Shown here one piece after another: positions 1 through 12,594 of a stretch of DNA of 64,000 nucleotides. The position numbers were made by a program, and so were the translations under genes. Position 1 is the first letter of the stretch. Each line of letters opens with the position of its first letter. Origin of the DNA: Xenorhabdus poinarii G6 (GTDB lineage Bacteria; Pseudomonadota; Gammaproteobacteria; Enterobacterales; Enterobacteriaceae); assembly GCF_000968175.1 (NCBI RefSeq), contig NZ_FO704551.1, positions 3,100,001 through 3,164,000 of the forward strand, in the 5' to 3' direction. The notes below the pieces were generated by a model. It searched no databases, was not told where the DNA came from, and was given only the letters and a program-made list of their open reading frames with translations.

Positions 1-55
1 ACCCAGAAAATGCCTGGATGACGTACCAACGCTTTTTTGGGGATTCAGACATTTT

Positions 56-439
56 TTAAAACCTCAGGCCTGTAATAAATGAAACTAAACGCACCAGAAT
101 ACCATCAAGCCCCCACAAAATAAGAGACATGATAGCCGTCACCGCTGCAACAATCAGTGTTGTATGCAGTGCTTCCTGGCGAGTTGGCCAAATGACTTTA
201 CGCATTTCAATGCGGGCTTCACGGGCAAAGGCTAATGCAGCTTTACCTTTTACAGTCCACAATGCAACTGCTCCTGCAAGGGCAGCAATAGCAACCACGG
301 CTATCGCGCGCAGAGGCAGGTTATACTCTCGGTAATAGTAATTACCCACAATAGCAACCACCAGCAGCACTGCTACCAATAGCCATTTTGCTATATCAAG
401 ACCACGCCCGCTTTCTTGAGCATCGCTATTCGCACTCAT
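56..439 (-). CDS. secE: Preprotein translocase subunit SecE
   Basis: SecE is the small essential subunit of the SecYEG protein-conducting channel in the inner membrane; it clamps the two halves of SecY. The 127 residues equal the E. coli length, with two N-terminal hydrophobic segments, the conserved cytoplasmic part around [12 protein letters not shown] (here [12 protein letters not shown]) and a third hydrophobic segment near the C-terminus ending in SFITGLRF. The start was set at the ATG giving MSANSDAQ, because this matches the E. coli start; the frame stays open 23 codons further upstream. It lies downstream of tuf on the same strand, separated by about 400 bases that hold a terminator, so it probably has its own promoter. 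nusG would be expected just outside the window. Confidence 0.97.
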   Translation of the reverse strand: MSANSDAQESGRGLDIAKWLLVAVLLVVAIVGNYYYREYNLPLRAIAVVAIAALAGAVALWTVKGKAALAFAREARIEMRKVIWPTRQEALHTTLIVAAVTAIMSLILWGLDGILVRLVSFITGLRF

Positions 440-618
440 AAACCAACCTGTAACTATATGTAAGTAACTATGATGTAAATAGATAGCCAGCTTGCCTCGC
501 AAGAGCAAAACAAATCAGACCGAACCCAAAGATAATTGTAATTGTATCTGACTCGGCGCCATAATTCAGTAGGACTTTTATATCTTAATGATACTGAAGC
601 CCATCCGTTGTATCAGAG

Positions 619-707
619 CCTATCTCACCAATAATTAAGAATAGCAATCAAACAGCAATTTACCTGCCATTTATCAACTAATTATAAACAACCATTGATG
701 AGATAGG
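619..707. repeat. Imperfect inverted repeat, possible MITE remnant
   Basis: Arms CCTATCTCACCAAT (619-632) and ATTGATGAGATAGG (694-707) pair with one mismatch around a spacer of about 60 bases. There is no open frame between them. It may be a miniature element or a structured leader of the secE transcript. Confidence 0.45.
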
Positions 708-786
708 TTCTTCTTAAGACAACGTATCAAATAATGCCCTGATACTATGCCTTAAAGCAATGTCCTAAGACATACTCTAAGGCAAA

Positions 787-815
787 GTATAAAAAGGGCA
801 TCGATAGATGCCCTT
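787..815 (-). terminator. Rho-independent terminator of tuf
   Basis: On the minus strand the perfect 9-base arms AAGGGCATC and GATGCCCTT enclose a 4-base loop and run into TTTTTATA, 24 bases after the tuf stop. This would end the str operon transcript before secE. Confidence 0.85.
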
Positions 816-838
816 CTAAAATGAACACATAAAAAAAA

Positions 839-2092
<1,254 letters not shown>

Positions 2093-4201
2093 TTATCTAG
2101 ATTTACGAGCTTCGATAATAGCCTGAGCGACGTTGCTCGGCGCTTCGTTGTACTTCAAGAACTCCATGGAGTAAGAAGCACGACCTTGGGTCTGAGAACG
2201 CAGGTCAGTAGCATAACCAAACATTTCAGACAATGGTACCTGAGCACGAACAATTTTGCCCGTAGCTACATCATCCATACCATCGATCATACCACGGCGA
2301 CGGTTCAAGTCACCGATGACGTCACCCATGTAGTCTTCTGGTGTTTCCACCTCAACTTTCATGATAGGTTCCAGCAGAACTGGTTTCGCTTTCATGAAGC
2401 CTTCTTTAAATGCCATGGATGCAGCAATTTTAAAGGCGATTTCCGAGGAGTCAACGTCATGGTAAGAACCATCGAACAAGGCAACTTTAACGTCAACGAT
2501 TGGATAACCAGCCAGAACACCGCCCTTCAGCTGTTCCTGAACGCCTTTGTCAACGCCTGGGATGTATTCTTTAGGAACCACACCACCAACGATTTCGTTC
2601 GCGAATTCGTAACCAGCGCCACCCGCTTCCAGTGGCTCGATACGTAGCCAAACGTGACCGTACTGACCGCGACCACCGGACTGTTTAGCGTGTTTACCTT
2701 CCTGCTCAACAGAAGCACGGATAGTTTCACGGTAAGCAACCTGAGGTTTACCTACGTTCGCTTCAACGTTGAACTCACGACGCATACGGTCAACCAGTAC
2801 ATCGAGGTGCAGTTCACCCATACCTGCGATGATAGTCTGACCAGATTCTTCATCACTGCTCACGCGGAATGATGGGTCTTCTTGTGCCAGGCGGCCTAAA
2901 GCGATACCCATTTTTTCTTGGTCAGCTTTCGTTTTTGGCTCGATCGCAACAGAGATAACTGGCTCTGGGAACTCCATGCGCTCCAGAATGATTGGGGCAC
3001 TCATGTCACAGAGAGTATCACCGGTGGTGACATCTTTCAGGCCAATCGCAGCAGCGATATCGCCTGCGCGGACTTCTTTGATTTCTTCACGTTTGTTAGC
3101 GTGCATCTGAACGATACGGCCAAAACGCTCTTTGCGGTCTTTTACTGGGTTCAGTACCGTGTCACCGGAGTTAACAACACCCGAGTAAACACGGAAGAAC
3201 GTCAGGTTACCCACGAATGGGTCAGTTGCGATTTTGAACGCCAGCGCAGAGAATGGCTCGTCATCGCTAGAGTGGCGTTCTGCTGGCGTGTCTTTACCGT
3301 CTGGCAGCATACCTTTGATAGACTCAACGTCTGTTGGTGCTGGCAGGTATTCGATGACTGCATCCAGCATCGCCTGAACACCTTTGTTCTTAAATGCAGA
3401 ACCACAGGTAACCAGGATAATTTCGCCCGCCAGAACACGCTTACGCAGAGCTGCTTTGATTTCGTCTTCAGTCAGCTCTTCACCGCCCAGATATTTATCC
3501 ATCAGCTCTTCTGATGCTTCTGCCGCGGATTCGATCAGGTTCTGATGCCATTCCTGCGCCAGCTCAACCATGTCAGCTGGGATCTCTTCATAAGTGAAGG
3601 TTGTTCCCTGATCTGCGTCGTTCCAGTTGATTGCTTTCATTTTCAGCAAGTCAACAACACCGGTGAAGGAGTCTTCCGCACCGATTGCCAATTGCAGAGG
3701 AACTGGGTTAGCAGCCAGACGAGTTTTGATCTGCTCAACCACGCGCAGGAAGTTAGCCCCCATACGGTCCATTTTGTTAACGAACGCGATACGTGGAACA
3801 TTGTATTTGTTAGCCTGGCGCCATACGGTCTCAGACTGAGGCTGAACACCACCTACTGCACAGTAAACCATTACTGCACCGTCAAGAACACGCATGGAAC
3901 GTTCTACTTCGATAGTGAAGTCAACGTGGCCCGGGGTGTCGATAATGTTGATACGGTGTGGCTCATACTGTTTAGCCATACCAGACCAGAATGCAGTCGT
4001 CGCTGCGGACGTGATAGTAATACCACGCTCCTGCTCCTGCTCCATCCAGTCCATTGTTGCTGAACCTTCGTGAGTTTCACCAATCTTATGGTTTACACCT
4101 GTGTAAAACAGAATACGTTCAGTTGTTGTGGTTTTACCGGCGTCGATGTGGGCGCTGATACCGATATTGCGGTAACGCGCTATAGGTGTTTTACGAGCCA
4201 T
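2093..4201 (-). CDS. fusA: Elongation factor G
   Basis: EF-G is the GTPase that drives translocation of tRNA and mRNA and, together with RRF, ribosome recycling. The protein has 702 residues (E. coli 704). The G-domain motifs [21 protein letters not shown] and NKMDR are intact, and domains II to V follow, including the conserved domain IV stretch around HVWLRIEP and YPIVDVKV. It is the third gene of the str operon, 93 bases after rpsG and 69 before tuf, all on the minus strand. Nothing unusual is seen. Confidence 0.98.
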   Translation of the reverse strand: MARKTPIARYRNIGISAHIDAGKTTTTERILFYTGVNHKIGETHEGSATMDWMEQEQERGITITSAATTAFWSGMAKQYEPHRINIIDTPGHVDFTIEVERSMRVLDGAVMVYCAVGGVQPQSETVWRQANKYNVPRIAFVNKMDRMGANFLRVVEQIKTRLAANPVPLQLAIGAEDSFTGVVDLLKMKAINWNDADQGTTFTYEEIPADMVELAQEWHQNLIESAAEASEELMDKYLGGEELTEDEIKAALRKRVLAGEIILVTCGSAFKNKGVQAMLDAVIEYLPAPTDVESIKGMLPDGKDTPAERHSSDDEPFSALAFKIATDPFVGNLTFFRVYSGVVNSGDTVLNPVKDRKERFGRIVQMHANKREEIKEVRAGDIAAAIGLKDVTTGDTLCDMSAPIILERMEFPEPVISVAIEPKTKADQEKMGIALGRLAQEDPSFRVSSDEESGQTIIAGMGELHLDVLVDRMRREFNVEANVGKPQVAYRETIRASVEQEGKHAKQSGGRGQYGHVWLRIEPLEAGGAGYEFANEIVGGVVPKEYIPGVDKGVQEQLKGGVLAGYPIVDVKVALFDGSYHDVDSSEIAFKIAASMAFKEGFMKAKPVLLEPIMKVEVETPEDYMGDVIGDLNRRRGMIDGMDDVATGKIVRAQVPLSEMFGYATDLRSQTQGRASYSMEFLKYNEAPSNVAQAIIEARKSR

Positions 4202-4294
4202 TTTTTCCTCTCTCGTGGGCGTTCAATTTAGAGAACGGGCAGCTAAGCAGCTACCCGGAACATATTCACTGCCGATGGATGACCAACAAAGGGA

Positions 4295-4786
<492 letters not shown>

Positions 4787-4863
4787 TCAGGGTTGTCCAA
4801 AACTCTACGAGTTTATTTTGACATTAAAGTGAAAAATGTTTGGCCTTACTTAACGGAGAACCA

Positions 4864-5728
<865 letters not shown>

Positions 5729-5747
5729 GTTACCCGCCTGAAATAGA

Positions 5748-6107
5748 TCAAAATTTCAACACAACATCATAACCCGCCAGCAATTTTCGCATTGCTTCAG
5801 CGGGAAGAAACTCAGCATCCAGCACAAACTGACTTGCCGGGTTGCCGCCTCGAATGAGCAAATCATCCAGACACACGTAACATTTATCAATGTCATAAAG
5901 AGACAAGAGCTTAAAAGTAGAGATATAGTCACGGGCTAGCGCTTTGTCCGGCTGCTGGTTAGCCAGTAATTGGAATACACCATCAGAAAGAAAGAATACA
6001 CCGATTTGCTCAGTCAACGCAGATGTCGCAAGCAGTGCATCCAGCCCTTCCCGACCGGCAGAAGAACCATGTGGCGCTTCAGTAAAAACAAAGGCGATTT
6101 TTTTCAT
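5748..6107 (-). CDS. tusC: Sulfur relay protein TusC
   Basis: TusC is a DsrF-type subunit of TusBCD in tRNA 2-thiouridine synthesis. The ATG start at [16 protein letters not shown] gives 119 residues, the E. coli length; a TTG codon lies directly before it. The order tusD-tusC-tusB with short gaps (32 and 19 bases) points to one transcript starting at or before yheO. Confidence 0.93.
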   Translation of the reverse strand: MKKIAFVFTEAPHGSSAGREGLDALLATSALTEQIGVFFLSDGVFQLLANQQPDKALARDYISTFKLLSLYDIDKCYVCLDDLLIRGGNPASQFVLDAEFLPAEAMRKLLAGYDVVLKF

Positions 6108-6139
6108 CAATACCCACGAAGGTCAATTATTGCCATCAA

Positions 6140-6535
6140 CTAAAATTGCATGACACGATCACACAACATCATGGCTTCTGCCAACGATCCTAATCCGCTA
6201 AGCTCAAACCCTTCAGCGAGGTTAGCGGCAGGAAGATTTAATTCACGGGCTTGCTGTTCATCCACAACGCCACGCCGTAATGCTGCTGCAACACAGATAA
6301 ACAGATTAAACTGATACTGCGCCGCCAATGCCTGCCAGGCTCTGACCAAGTCAAACTCATCATTAGCAGGGGCAACCAATTGGTTGCCGTTTTGAACACC
6401 TTCACGATAAAAAAATACGCTATGCAGTTTATGACCAGACGCAATCAATGCCTGGGCAAATTGATAAGCACTACTGGCTTGTTGAGTACCATAGGCTGGC
6501 CCCGTGATCAGCAGGCAGTAAGACAGTGATGACAT
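6140..6535 (-). CDS. tusD: Sulfurtransferase TusD
   Basis: TusD carries the persulfide-bearing cysteine of the TusBCD complex. The conserved [13 protein letters not shown] segment and the cysteine in [10 protein letters not shown] are visible. The start was placed at MSSLSY because its ATG overlaps the yheO stop by one base (TAATG) and a GGAGAAG ribosome site lies just upstream inside yheO; this gives 131 residues. The overlap suggests translational coupling with yheO. Confidence 0.94.
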   Translation of the reverse strand: MSSLSYCLLITGPAYGTQQASSAYQFAQALIASGHKLHSVFFYREGVQNGNQLVAPANDEFDLVRAWQALAAQYQFNLFICVAAALRRGVVDEQQARELNLPAANLAEGFELSGLGSLAEAMMLCDRVMQF

Positions 6536-7272
6536 TACTTCTCCGAACTTGCGCACTCACCATTTTTAAACTGGCGAATATAGAGATATACCGTATGCTT
6601 GGAGATATTCAAACGATCAGCGACCTGATTAATCGCATCTTTAATATCAAAAATACCTTTTTCATACAGGTTTAATACCACCTGTCTATTTTTCGCGTTG
6701 TTGGAAACATGACGATCAGAATTGACTTCTTCAATCGTGAATTCCAGTGTTTGTGCCACTAAATCATCGACGGAAGACGCAAAGTTGACGTTTGAAGCAA
6801 CTTCATGTGTTTTTTCAGGGATAAAAGTCTGAATAATTTCTGAAAAAGACACATCAAGATTCATATTGATGCATAGAAGCCCAATCACCCGACGCTGGCG
6901 ATTACGGATAGCAATGGTGATTGATTTCATCAACGAACCACTTTTGGCCCGCGTAAAATAGGCCTTAGAAACGCTACAGTCTTCGTCCGTAATATCATGC
7001 AGCATTCTCAACGCCAGGTCAGTAATGGGAGAACCAATTTTTCGACCTGTATGCTCTCCATTAGCTATTCTGACGGCTGAACATTTAAGATCTTCCAATG
7101 AATGAAGAACTATTTCACAATGCCCACCAATCAACATAGCCAGGCCATCAACAGCAGCTTCGTAAGATTTTAAAATGTCATGATCAATTTCACTAAATGG
7201 CTGATTTTCCATTAGTTCAACATCACTGTTATCACTCGATATATTATCAATAGTTAATAGCGGGGTAGACAT
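6535..7272 (-). CDS. yheO: YheO-like transcriptional regulator (PAS-like plus HTH)
   Basis: The protein has about 245 residues. An N-terminal PAS-like YheO domain runs from roughly residue 35 to 150 ([18 protein letters not shown] onwards), and a C-terminal helix-turn-helix contains [19 protein letters not shown] and [20 protein letters not shown]. coli YheO is nearly identical in these blocks. The start MSTPLLT was preferred to one four codons upstream because an AAGGA site sits at workable distance. It heads the yheO-tusDCB operon. Its target genes and ligand are not established. Confidence 0.92.
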   Translation of the reverse strand: MSTPLLTIDNISSDNSDVELMENQPFSEIDHDILKSYEAAVDGLAMLIGGHCEIVLHSLEDLKCSAVRIANGEHTGRKIGSPITDLALRMLHDITDEDCSVSKAYFTRAKSGSLMKSITIAIRNRQRRVIGLLCINMNLDVSFSEIIQTFIPEKTHEVASNVNFASSVDDLVAQTLEFTIEEVNSDRHVSNNAKNRQVVLNLYEKGIFDIKDAINQVADRLNISKHTVYLYIRQFKNGECASSEK

Positions 7273-7734
7273 GTAATACACCATCCTTCAAGTTCAGACT
7301 TTGCCTCATTAAACACTCAGGGCAAGATTTATTATAAAAGCACATGGCTGTAAATTCAGAGCCCATTTTCGTCAACGCTGACTGTCACAGACCGTTTGAA
7401 TCAGGGGCTATACGCAAAAATCAGGAGGACATGAAATCCGTAAAAATGCCAGGCACAATCCAAGTAAATGAATAGCCGTCAAGGCCTTGCTGAGTATACT
7501 GCGGGTATTTATCACAGCGTCCTACCTGAAATACGAAAAATATCTTACCTAATACAATACATCAGCAAATAATAAGCAAACAAATTCATTTTTCTTTTAT
7601 CTATACCCACCGCACTTCAACATGCATTTATTCTCCCTCGCACAATGCAAGCCGATGTTTATTCGTTATAAGCTTATTACCCATCAAATAAAGGTAAATA
7701 TTTATCAACAAATCGAAGATGGAAAGAAATACAT
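7273..7734. other. yheO upstream region, no gene seen
   Basis: This AT-rich gap between yheO and the fkpA terminator must hold the yheO promoter. The stretch around 7603-7640, with TATACCCA, CTTCAA and TGCA spaced closely, resembles a decayed copy of a dispersed enterobacterial repeat, but it is too degraded to be sure. No RNA gene was recognised. Confidence 0.4.
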
Positions 7735-7760
7735 AACAAAGCAGGGGTGTTGAACCCCTG
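7735..7760 (-). terminator. fkpA terminator
   Basis: On the minus strand the arms CAGGGGT and ACCCCTG enclose a short loop and are followed by CTTTGTTATG, about 30 bases after the fkpA stop. Confidence 0.7.
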
Positions 7761-7789
7761 ACAATGTTGTTTCTACGTCATGATGAGCG

Positions 7790-8554
7790 TTATTTTGCCT
7801 TAACGGCTGGCTTAATATCCAGTAATTCAACATCAAAGACCAGCGTGGAGTTGGCAGGAATACCAGGCATACTTGCCTGACCATAAGCGAGCTTAGGTGG
7901 GATAACCAATGTGATTTTTCCACCCTTCTTCACATGCAGCAAACCTTCTTTCCAACCAGGGATAAGGCTATCCAAACTAATGGTCAGAGGCTCTTTACGC
8001 TCATAAGAACTATCAAAAACCTGACCATCAATCAAAGCCCCTTTATAATTAACAACCACAGTGTCAGTCACTGTAGGTGCCTTACCTGTACCTTCTTTTT
8101 CAATTTTGTAAAGCAGTCCAGTTTTGCTCTCTACGACACCGGGTTTTTTAGCAAATTCTTTGCGATATTTATCACCTTTCTCACCATTTTCACTGGTTTC
8201 TTTTTCCACCTTGGCTTGTATTACACTTTTCACCTTAGCTTCCAAAGCGGATAACGTTGCCTGAATTTCTTTATCCGTCAATTTGGTTTTATTATTTAAC
8301 GCATCTTCAACACCAGCCAGTAACTGCGCCTTTTCTATACTAACACCGAGTAACTCATGCTCTTTCAAAGACTTACTCATATAACCACCCAGAGAAGCCC
8401 CCAACGCATAAGCATTTTGCTGATCGACAGTTTTAAAAGCACTATTCAGTTTTACTTCGCTTTTTGTTTCTGTGTTATCAGCCAAAGCTTGAGGTACACT
8501 AAACGCTACTGATAACGCCGTAGCCAGAAATGCCGTTTTAAATAATGATTTCAT
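7790..8554 (-). CDS. fkpA: Periplasmic FKBP-type peptidyl-prolyl isomerase FkpA
   Basis: FkpA is a periplasmic chaperone and prolyl isomerase. The 254 residues start with a clear Sec signal peptide (MKSLFKTAFLATALSVAFS, cleavage after QALA). A helical dimerisation domain follows to about residue 130, then the FKBP domain with VVNYKGALIDGQVFDSSY and WKEGLLHVKKGGKITLVIPP. In E. coli the gene belongs to the sigma-E envelope stress regulon; I did not find a convincing sigma-E promoter by eye. It lies beside slyX and slyD as in E. coli. Confidence 0.95.
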   Translation of the reverse strand: MKSLFKTAFLATALSVAFSVPQALADNTETKSEVKLNSAFKTVDQQNAYALGASLGGYMSKSLKEHELLGVSIEKAQLLAGVEDALNNKTKLTDKEIQATLSALEAKVKSVIQAKVEKETSENGEKGDKYRKEFAKKPGVVESKTGLLYKIEKEGTGKAPTVTDTVVVNYKGALIDGQVFDSSYERKEPLTISLDSLIPGWKEGLLHVKKGGKITLVIPPKLAYGQASMPGIPANSTLVFDVELLDIKPAVKAK

Positions 8555-8808
8555 CCTATTCTCCAGTTAAGTTTGGGTAGGTTTGCCATTAGCATGGGTT
8601 ACACATCACATTGACTATAACCGCATAAAGAAGCTAATGATAATATTTGCAATATCCTGCAATAAAAACCATTGGGACAATACAAAAGTAAAGAAGTTTC
8701 GCAATATTCTATTTCGATCCTATTACACTGTGTTCTTTGAGTATCATAGTGTCAATTTGATTGACCCATCGCGCCATCATTAATTAATCAGAAGTAGGAG
8801 GAAAGATA

Positions 8809-9027
8809 ATGGAATTATCTGAATTTGAGCAAAAATTTGAGCAACTGGAAACCAAACTGGCCTATCAAGAAGCCACGATTGAAGAACTCAATCAGGAAGT
8901 AAGAAAACAACAGATAGAAACTGACCGGCTGAAAGAACAGCTAAAATTAATAGCTGAACGCCTGAAAACACATCAGACATCCATCATTGCGCCACTTTCT
9001 GAAGAAACACCGCCCCCCCATTACTGA
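8809..9027 (+). CDS. slyX: SlyX protein
   Basis: A 72-residue coiled-coil protein running FEQKFEQLETKLAYQEATIE and ending EETPPPHY, the conserved tail of enterobacterial SlyX. The ribosome site AGGAGG is strong. It lies between fkpA and slyD, transcribed opposite to both, as in E. coli. Its function is unknown. Confidence 0.93.
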   Translation: MELSEFEQKFEQLETKLAYQEATIEELNQEVRKQQIETDRLKEQLKLIAERLKTHQTSIIAPLSEETPPPHY

Positions 9028-9142
9028 TATCAATCAGAAAAAGCATTGCCGGGGGAGGCAAAAGAGAAGCTGATAATACACTTCCCTTTTTCTGTTGCTT
9101 TACTGATCCCTCAGATAACCAACGTCTTCAGTCAGCCCTGAT

Positions 9143-9673
9143 TTAGTGGCAGCTACCACCACAACATCCATGATCATGATCGTCATGATCATGGCTACCA
9201 CAGCCATCTTGGCCATGCACATGGCCGTGTGCCAATTCTTCCTCGGTCGCTTCACGAATTGCAACAATTTCAACATTGAATTTCAGATTCTGACCCGCCA
9301 GCATGTGGTTCGCATCAACCACCACTTCATCATCTTCTATCGCCGTGATTTCTACCGGAATAGGTCCTTGGTCCGTATCAGCCAGGAAACGCATACCAAC
9401 CTGAATATCATCCACACCAACAAACACATCTTTTGGTGCACGCTGAACCAGATTATCATCATACTGGCCGTATGCATCTTCTGCTTCTACGCCAACATCA
9501 AAGCGTTCACCCGCTTCACGACCTTCCAGCGCTTTCTCCAATCCACTGATCAAAGCACCACGGCCATGCAGATAGTCTAACGGTGCACTTACCGGGGACT
9601 CATCAACTAAAACACCATCTTCTGTTCTTACTTGATAAGCCAGGCTGACCACCAAGTCTTTTGCTACTTTCAT
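9143..9673 (-). CDS. slyD: FKBP-type isomerase and metallochaperone SlyD
   Basis: SlyD is a cytoplasmic prolyl isomerase and chaperone that also supplies nickel to hydrogenase maturation. The 176 residues show the split FKBP domain (VSLAYQVRTEDGVLVDES, LDYLHGRGALISGLEKAL) with the insert-in-flap domain around residues 70-130, then a C-terminal tail rich in histidine and cysteine (HGHVHGQDGCGSHDHDDH and following, ending CCGGSCH) that binds metals. The length is somewhat shorter than E. coli SlyD (196) because the tail is shorter. Confidence 0.95.
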   Translation of the reverse strand: MKVAKDLVVSLAYQVRTEDGVLVDESPVSAPLDYLHGRGALISGLEKALEGREAGERFDVGVEAEDAYGQYDDNLVQRAPKDVFVGVDDIQVGMRFLADTDQGPIPVEITAIEDDEVVVDANHMLAGQNLKFNVEIVAIREATEEELAHGHVHGQDGCGSHDHDDHDHGCCGGSCH

Positions 9674-9831
9674 GACTACTCCTACATACCCAAGGGAAAA
9701 CCCATAAGGGAAGATTGCTACAGCTTAAAAAAATGCTGCCAATTGTAACGGAATTCTACGTTGCTGTACCTAGTAACGGCAAAATTTATCCACAATTTAT
9801 TGTATATCTATTGACGTTACGAGCACTCATT

Positions 9832-10035
9832 TTACTGTGGCGTAAAGATACCAATAACCTGTTCCTGCTCTCTGACGTGAGATGTCACCGCGTCATCCGT
9901 TTGTCTCTGTAGATGACCACAATGGACACACTCCACAACATCCACCTTGTTTTCCTGCCACATTGCCAGCGTATCCTGTGATTGGCATTTTGGACAAACA
10001 GCTCCGGCGATAAAACGCTTACGACTGACTGACAT
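9832..10035 (-). CDS. yheV: YheV-like zinc-ribbon protein
   Basis: A 67-residue protein starting MSVSRKRFIAGAVCPKCQ. Two CxxC pairs (CPKC and CVHCGH) suggest a zinc ribbon, and the C-terminus EQVIGIFTPQ matches E. coli YheV. The function is unknown. In E. coli yheV is followed by kefB and kefG before yheS; here 290 bases without those genes separate yheV from divergently transcribed yheS. Confidence 0.88.
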   Translation of the reverse strand: MSVSRKRFIAGAVCPKCQSQDTLAMWQENKVDVVECVHCGHLQRQTDDAVTSHVREQEQVIGIFTPQ

Positions 10036-10325
10036 AATTCCCCCCAAGACGATTCATAATTTCTCGTGCAACAACCGTTGTTCGCAAGAGATAGCAATGG
10101 CATCGAAATAAACGCCAAACACAATCAACAACGCCAGAACGTGTCAGGACACCCATTTTCCGCTACCATGCATATCAGGCTAAAACCACATTGAATATAT
10201 ATCCAGAACATTTCAAGTTGCAGCATAGGGAAATGAAGATAAAAACTCAGCCGACACCGTAGCAATTTGAAAAACAAAGTATATAAACCTAATTATTAAC
10301 CCAACATACTATATAGACAATATCT

Positions 10326-12275
10326 ATGATTGTTTTCTCTTCTCTGCAAATCCGTCGTGGCATTCGAGTCTTGCTGGACAATGCTAGTGCAACCATCAAT
10401 CCCGGACAAAAAGTCGGATTAGTGGGCAAAAATGGCTGTGGTAAATCGACCCTACTGGCATTATTAAAAAATGAACTTCAAGCCGAAAATGGTTCCGTCA
10501 CCTTTCCTAACAACTGGGCTTTGGCCTGGGTAAATCAGGAAACACCGGCTCTGGAGACATCCGCACTGGAGTACGTCATTGATGGTGATCGTGAATTCCG
10601 GCAACTGGAACAAAAACTCAACATCGCCAACGAACAAAATGATGGCCATGCTATTGCCCACCTTCACGGCTTACTTGATACCATTCAGGCATGGACAATC
10701 CGCGCCAGGGCGGCCAGCTTATTGCACGGATTAGGTTTTTCTCAGGTGCAGTTAACACAACCGGTGCGTGCATTTTCTGGTGGCTGGCGCATGCGCCTCA
10801 ACCTGGCACAAGCGCTAATTTGCCGTTCTGACCTGCTATTGCTCGACGAACCCACCAACCACCTTGATTTAGATGCCGTTATCTGGCTCGAAAAGTGGCT
10901 AAGGAATTATACCGGCACCTTGATCCTCATTTCCCATGATCGTGATTTTCTCGATCCGATCATTGATAAAATTTTACATATTGAGCAGCAAAATCTATAC
11001 GAATATACCGGTAATTACTCCTCCTTCGAACACCAACGCGCGGCTAAACTTGCTCAGCAACAGTCGTTATACCAAAGCCAACAGCAAAAAGTCGCCCATT
11101 TACAGAGCTACATTGATCGCTTCCGCGCCAAAGCCTCAAAGGCAAAACAAGCACAAAGCCGCATCAAGATGCTGGAGCGCATGGAACTCATCGCCCCCGC
11201 TCATGTTGATAATCCTTTTCATTTCAGTTTCCGCCAACCGAATAGCTTACCCAATCCTCTGCTGAACATGGAAAAAGTCAGTGCCGGTTATAGTGAAAAA
11301 ACGGTACTGGACTCGATAAAACTTAACCTGGTGCCAGGTTCAAGAATCGGCTTATTGGGACGCAATGGCGCAGGTAAATCCACCCTGATCAAATTGCTGG
11401 CCGGAGAGCTGAGCGCTCAACAAGGAGAAATATCCTTATCAAAAGGCATTAAGTTGGGTTACTTCGCACAGCATCAACTGGAATACCTGCGGGCAGATGA
11501 ATCGCCATTACAGCATTTAGCCCGGATAGCGCCACAAGAGCTGGAACAACAATTACGGGATTATCTGGGGGGATTTGGGTTTAAAGGTGATCAAGTCACT
11601 GACCCAAGCGGACGTTTTTCGGGTGGCGAAAAAGCCCGGTTAGTGCTGGCTTTGATTGTTTGGCAGCGCCCTAACCTGCTTCTGCTCGACGAACCAACCA
11701 ACCACCTTGATTTGGACATGAGACAAGCACTCACTGAAGCGCTTATTGATTTTGAAGGTGCTCTGGTTGTTGTCTCGCATGACAGGCATTTACTACGTTC
11801 TACCACAGATGAACTTTATCTGGTACACGATGGTAAAGTCGGTGCTTTTCAAGGTGACCTGGAAGATTATCAACAATGGCTGACAGAACTCCAACGCCAG
11901 CAAGCACGCGACAGCCAGGAAAAAGCCAATATTGATACACCAAACACGTTAAATAATAGTGCACCAAATTACAGTGCCCAAGAGCGTAAAGATCAAAAAC
12001 GGCGTGAAGCTGAATTTCGTAACCAAATTCAACCGTTACGTAAGCAACTCACCGCTATTGAAAAACAGATGGAAAAATTGGGCACTGAATTGGCTGAATT
12101 AGAAGAAAAACTCTCAGACAACACACTTTACGAACATGAGCGTAAAGCGGAATTAACCCAATGCCTGCATCAGCAAACACAAACAAAATCCAGGCTCGAA
12201 GATACCGAAATGGCATGGTTAGATATTCAGACGCAAATCGAGCAGATGACAGAAGCATTTAATGCTAGCCAATAA
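10326..12275 (+). CDS. yheS: ABC-F family ATPase YheS
   Basis: YheS is one of the four E. coli ABC-F ATPases that act on the ribosome to relieve stalling. The 649 residues have two ATP-binding domains: Walker A GKNGCGKSTL and GRNGAGKSTL, signatures FSGGWRMRLNLAQ and FSGGEKARLVLA, and Walker B LLLLDEPTNHLD in both. The linker between them (about residues 230-310) and a charged C-terminal coiled coil (about 540-645) are typical of the family. It has no membrane segments. The downstream E. coli partner yheT is missing. Confidence 0.94.
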   Translation: MIVFSSLQIRRGIRVLLDNASATINPGQKVGLVGKNGCGKSTLLALLKNELQAENGSVTFPNNWALAWVNQETPALETSALEYVIDGDREFRQLEQKLNIANEQNDGHAIAHLHGLLDTIQAWTIRARAASLLHGLGFSQVQLTQPVRAFSGGWRMRLNLAQALICRSDLLLLDEPTNHLDLDAVIWLEKWLRNYTGTLILISHDRDFLDPIIDKILHIEQQNLYEYTGNYSSFEHQRAAKLAQQQSLYQSQQQKVAHLQSYIDRFRAKASKAKQAQSRIKMLERMELIAPAHVDNPFHFSFRQPNSLPNPLLNMEKVSAGYSEKTVLDSIKLNLVPGSRIGLLGRNGAGKSTLIKLLAGELSAQQGEISLSKGIKLGYFAQHQLEYLRADESPLQHLARIAPQELEQQLRDYLGGFGFKGDQVTDPSGRFSGGEKARLVLALIVWQRPNLLLLDEPTNHLDLDMRQALTEALIDFEGALVVVSHDRHLLRSTTDELYLVHDGKVGAFQGDLEDYQQWLTELQRQQARDSQEKANIDTPNTLNNSAPNYSAQERKDQKRREAEFRNQIQPLRKQLTAIEKQMEKLGTELAELEEKLSDNTLYEHERKAELTQCLHQQTQTKSRLEDTEMAWLDIQTQIEQMTEAFNASQ

Positions 12276-12320
12276 ACGGTATTAGTCGTGGCTTGATCTG
12301 ATAATAAAACCTTGCAAAGT

Positions 12321-12381
12321 TGAGAGTTACCGGTTTTGATATGAGTGTCTAAATTGCATACAAAACACAAGGTAACTCTCA
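12321..12381. repeat. Inverted repeat downstream of yheS
   Basis: Perfect 11-base arms TGAGAGTTACC (12321-12331) and GGTAACTCTCA (12371-12381), with further pairing GTTTTG/CAAAAC inside. The loop is about 27 bases. There is no U-tract, so it is not an ordinary terminator; it may be a small palindromic repeat element. The rest of the gap 12276-12594 shows no gene. Confidence 0.55.
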
Positions 12382-12594
12382 TACTTTATACTTACAACCC
12401 GATTATCAAACAACCAAAATCGTCTTCCCTTTTTACAGCAAAAAAATAAAAACTTGCAGACAGAAAGTGATATTACTCGTCATAAAATCCATAAAAATTG
12501 ATCATTCACTTATGCCAGCAAATTATTTATCATTGAAAAATACTGAATATATACGTTCTCATTTTTCACTCCTTACTGAACGCGTTTTTATGAT

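Larger units (their letters stand above)
440..838. other. tuf-secE intergenic region
   Basis: This gap of about 400 bases has no gene. It holds the tuf terminator at 787-815, an imperfect inverted repeat at 619-707, and short repeated motifs of the type CTTAAGACA/CCTAAGACA between 711 and 785. A secE promoter is expected here, but I could not pick one with confidence. The tRNA genes that precede tufB in E. coli are not here. Confidence 0.6.
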
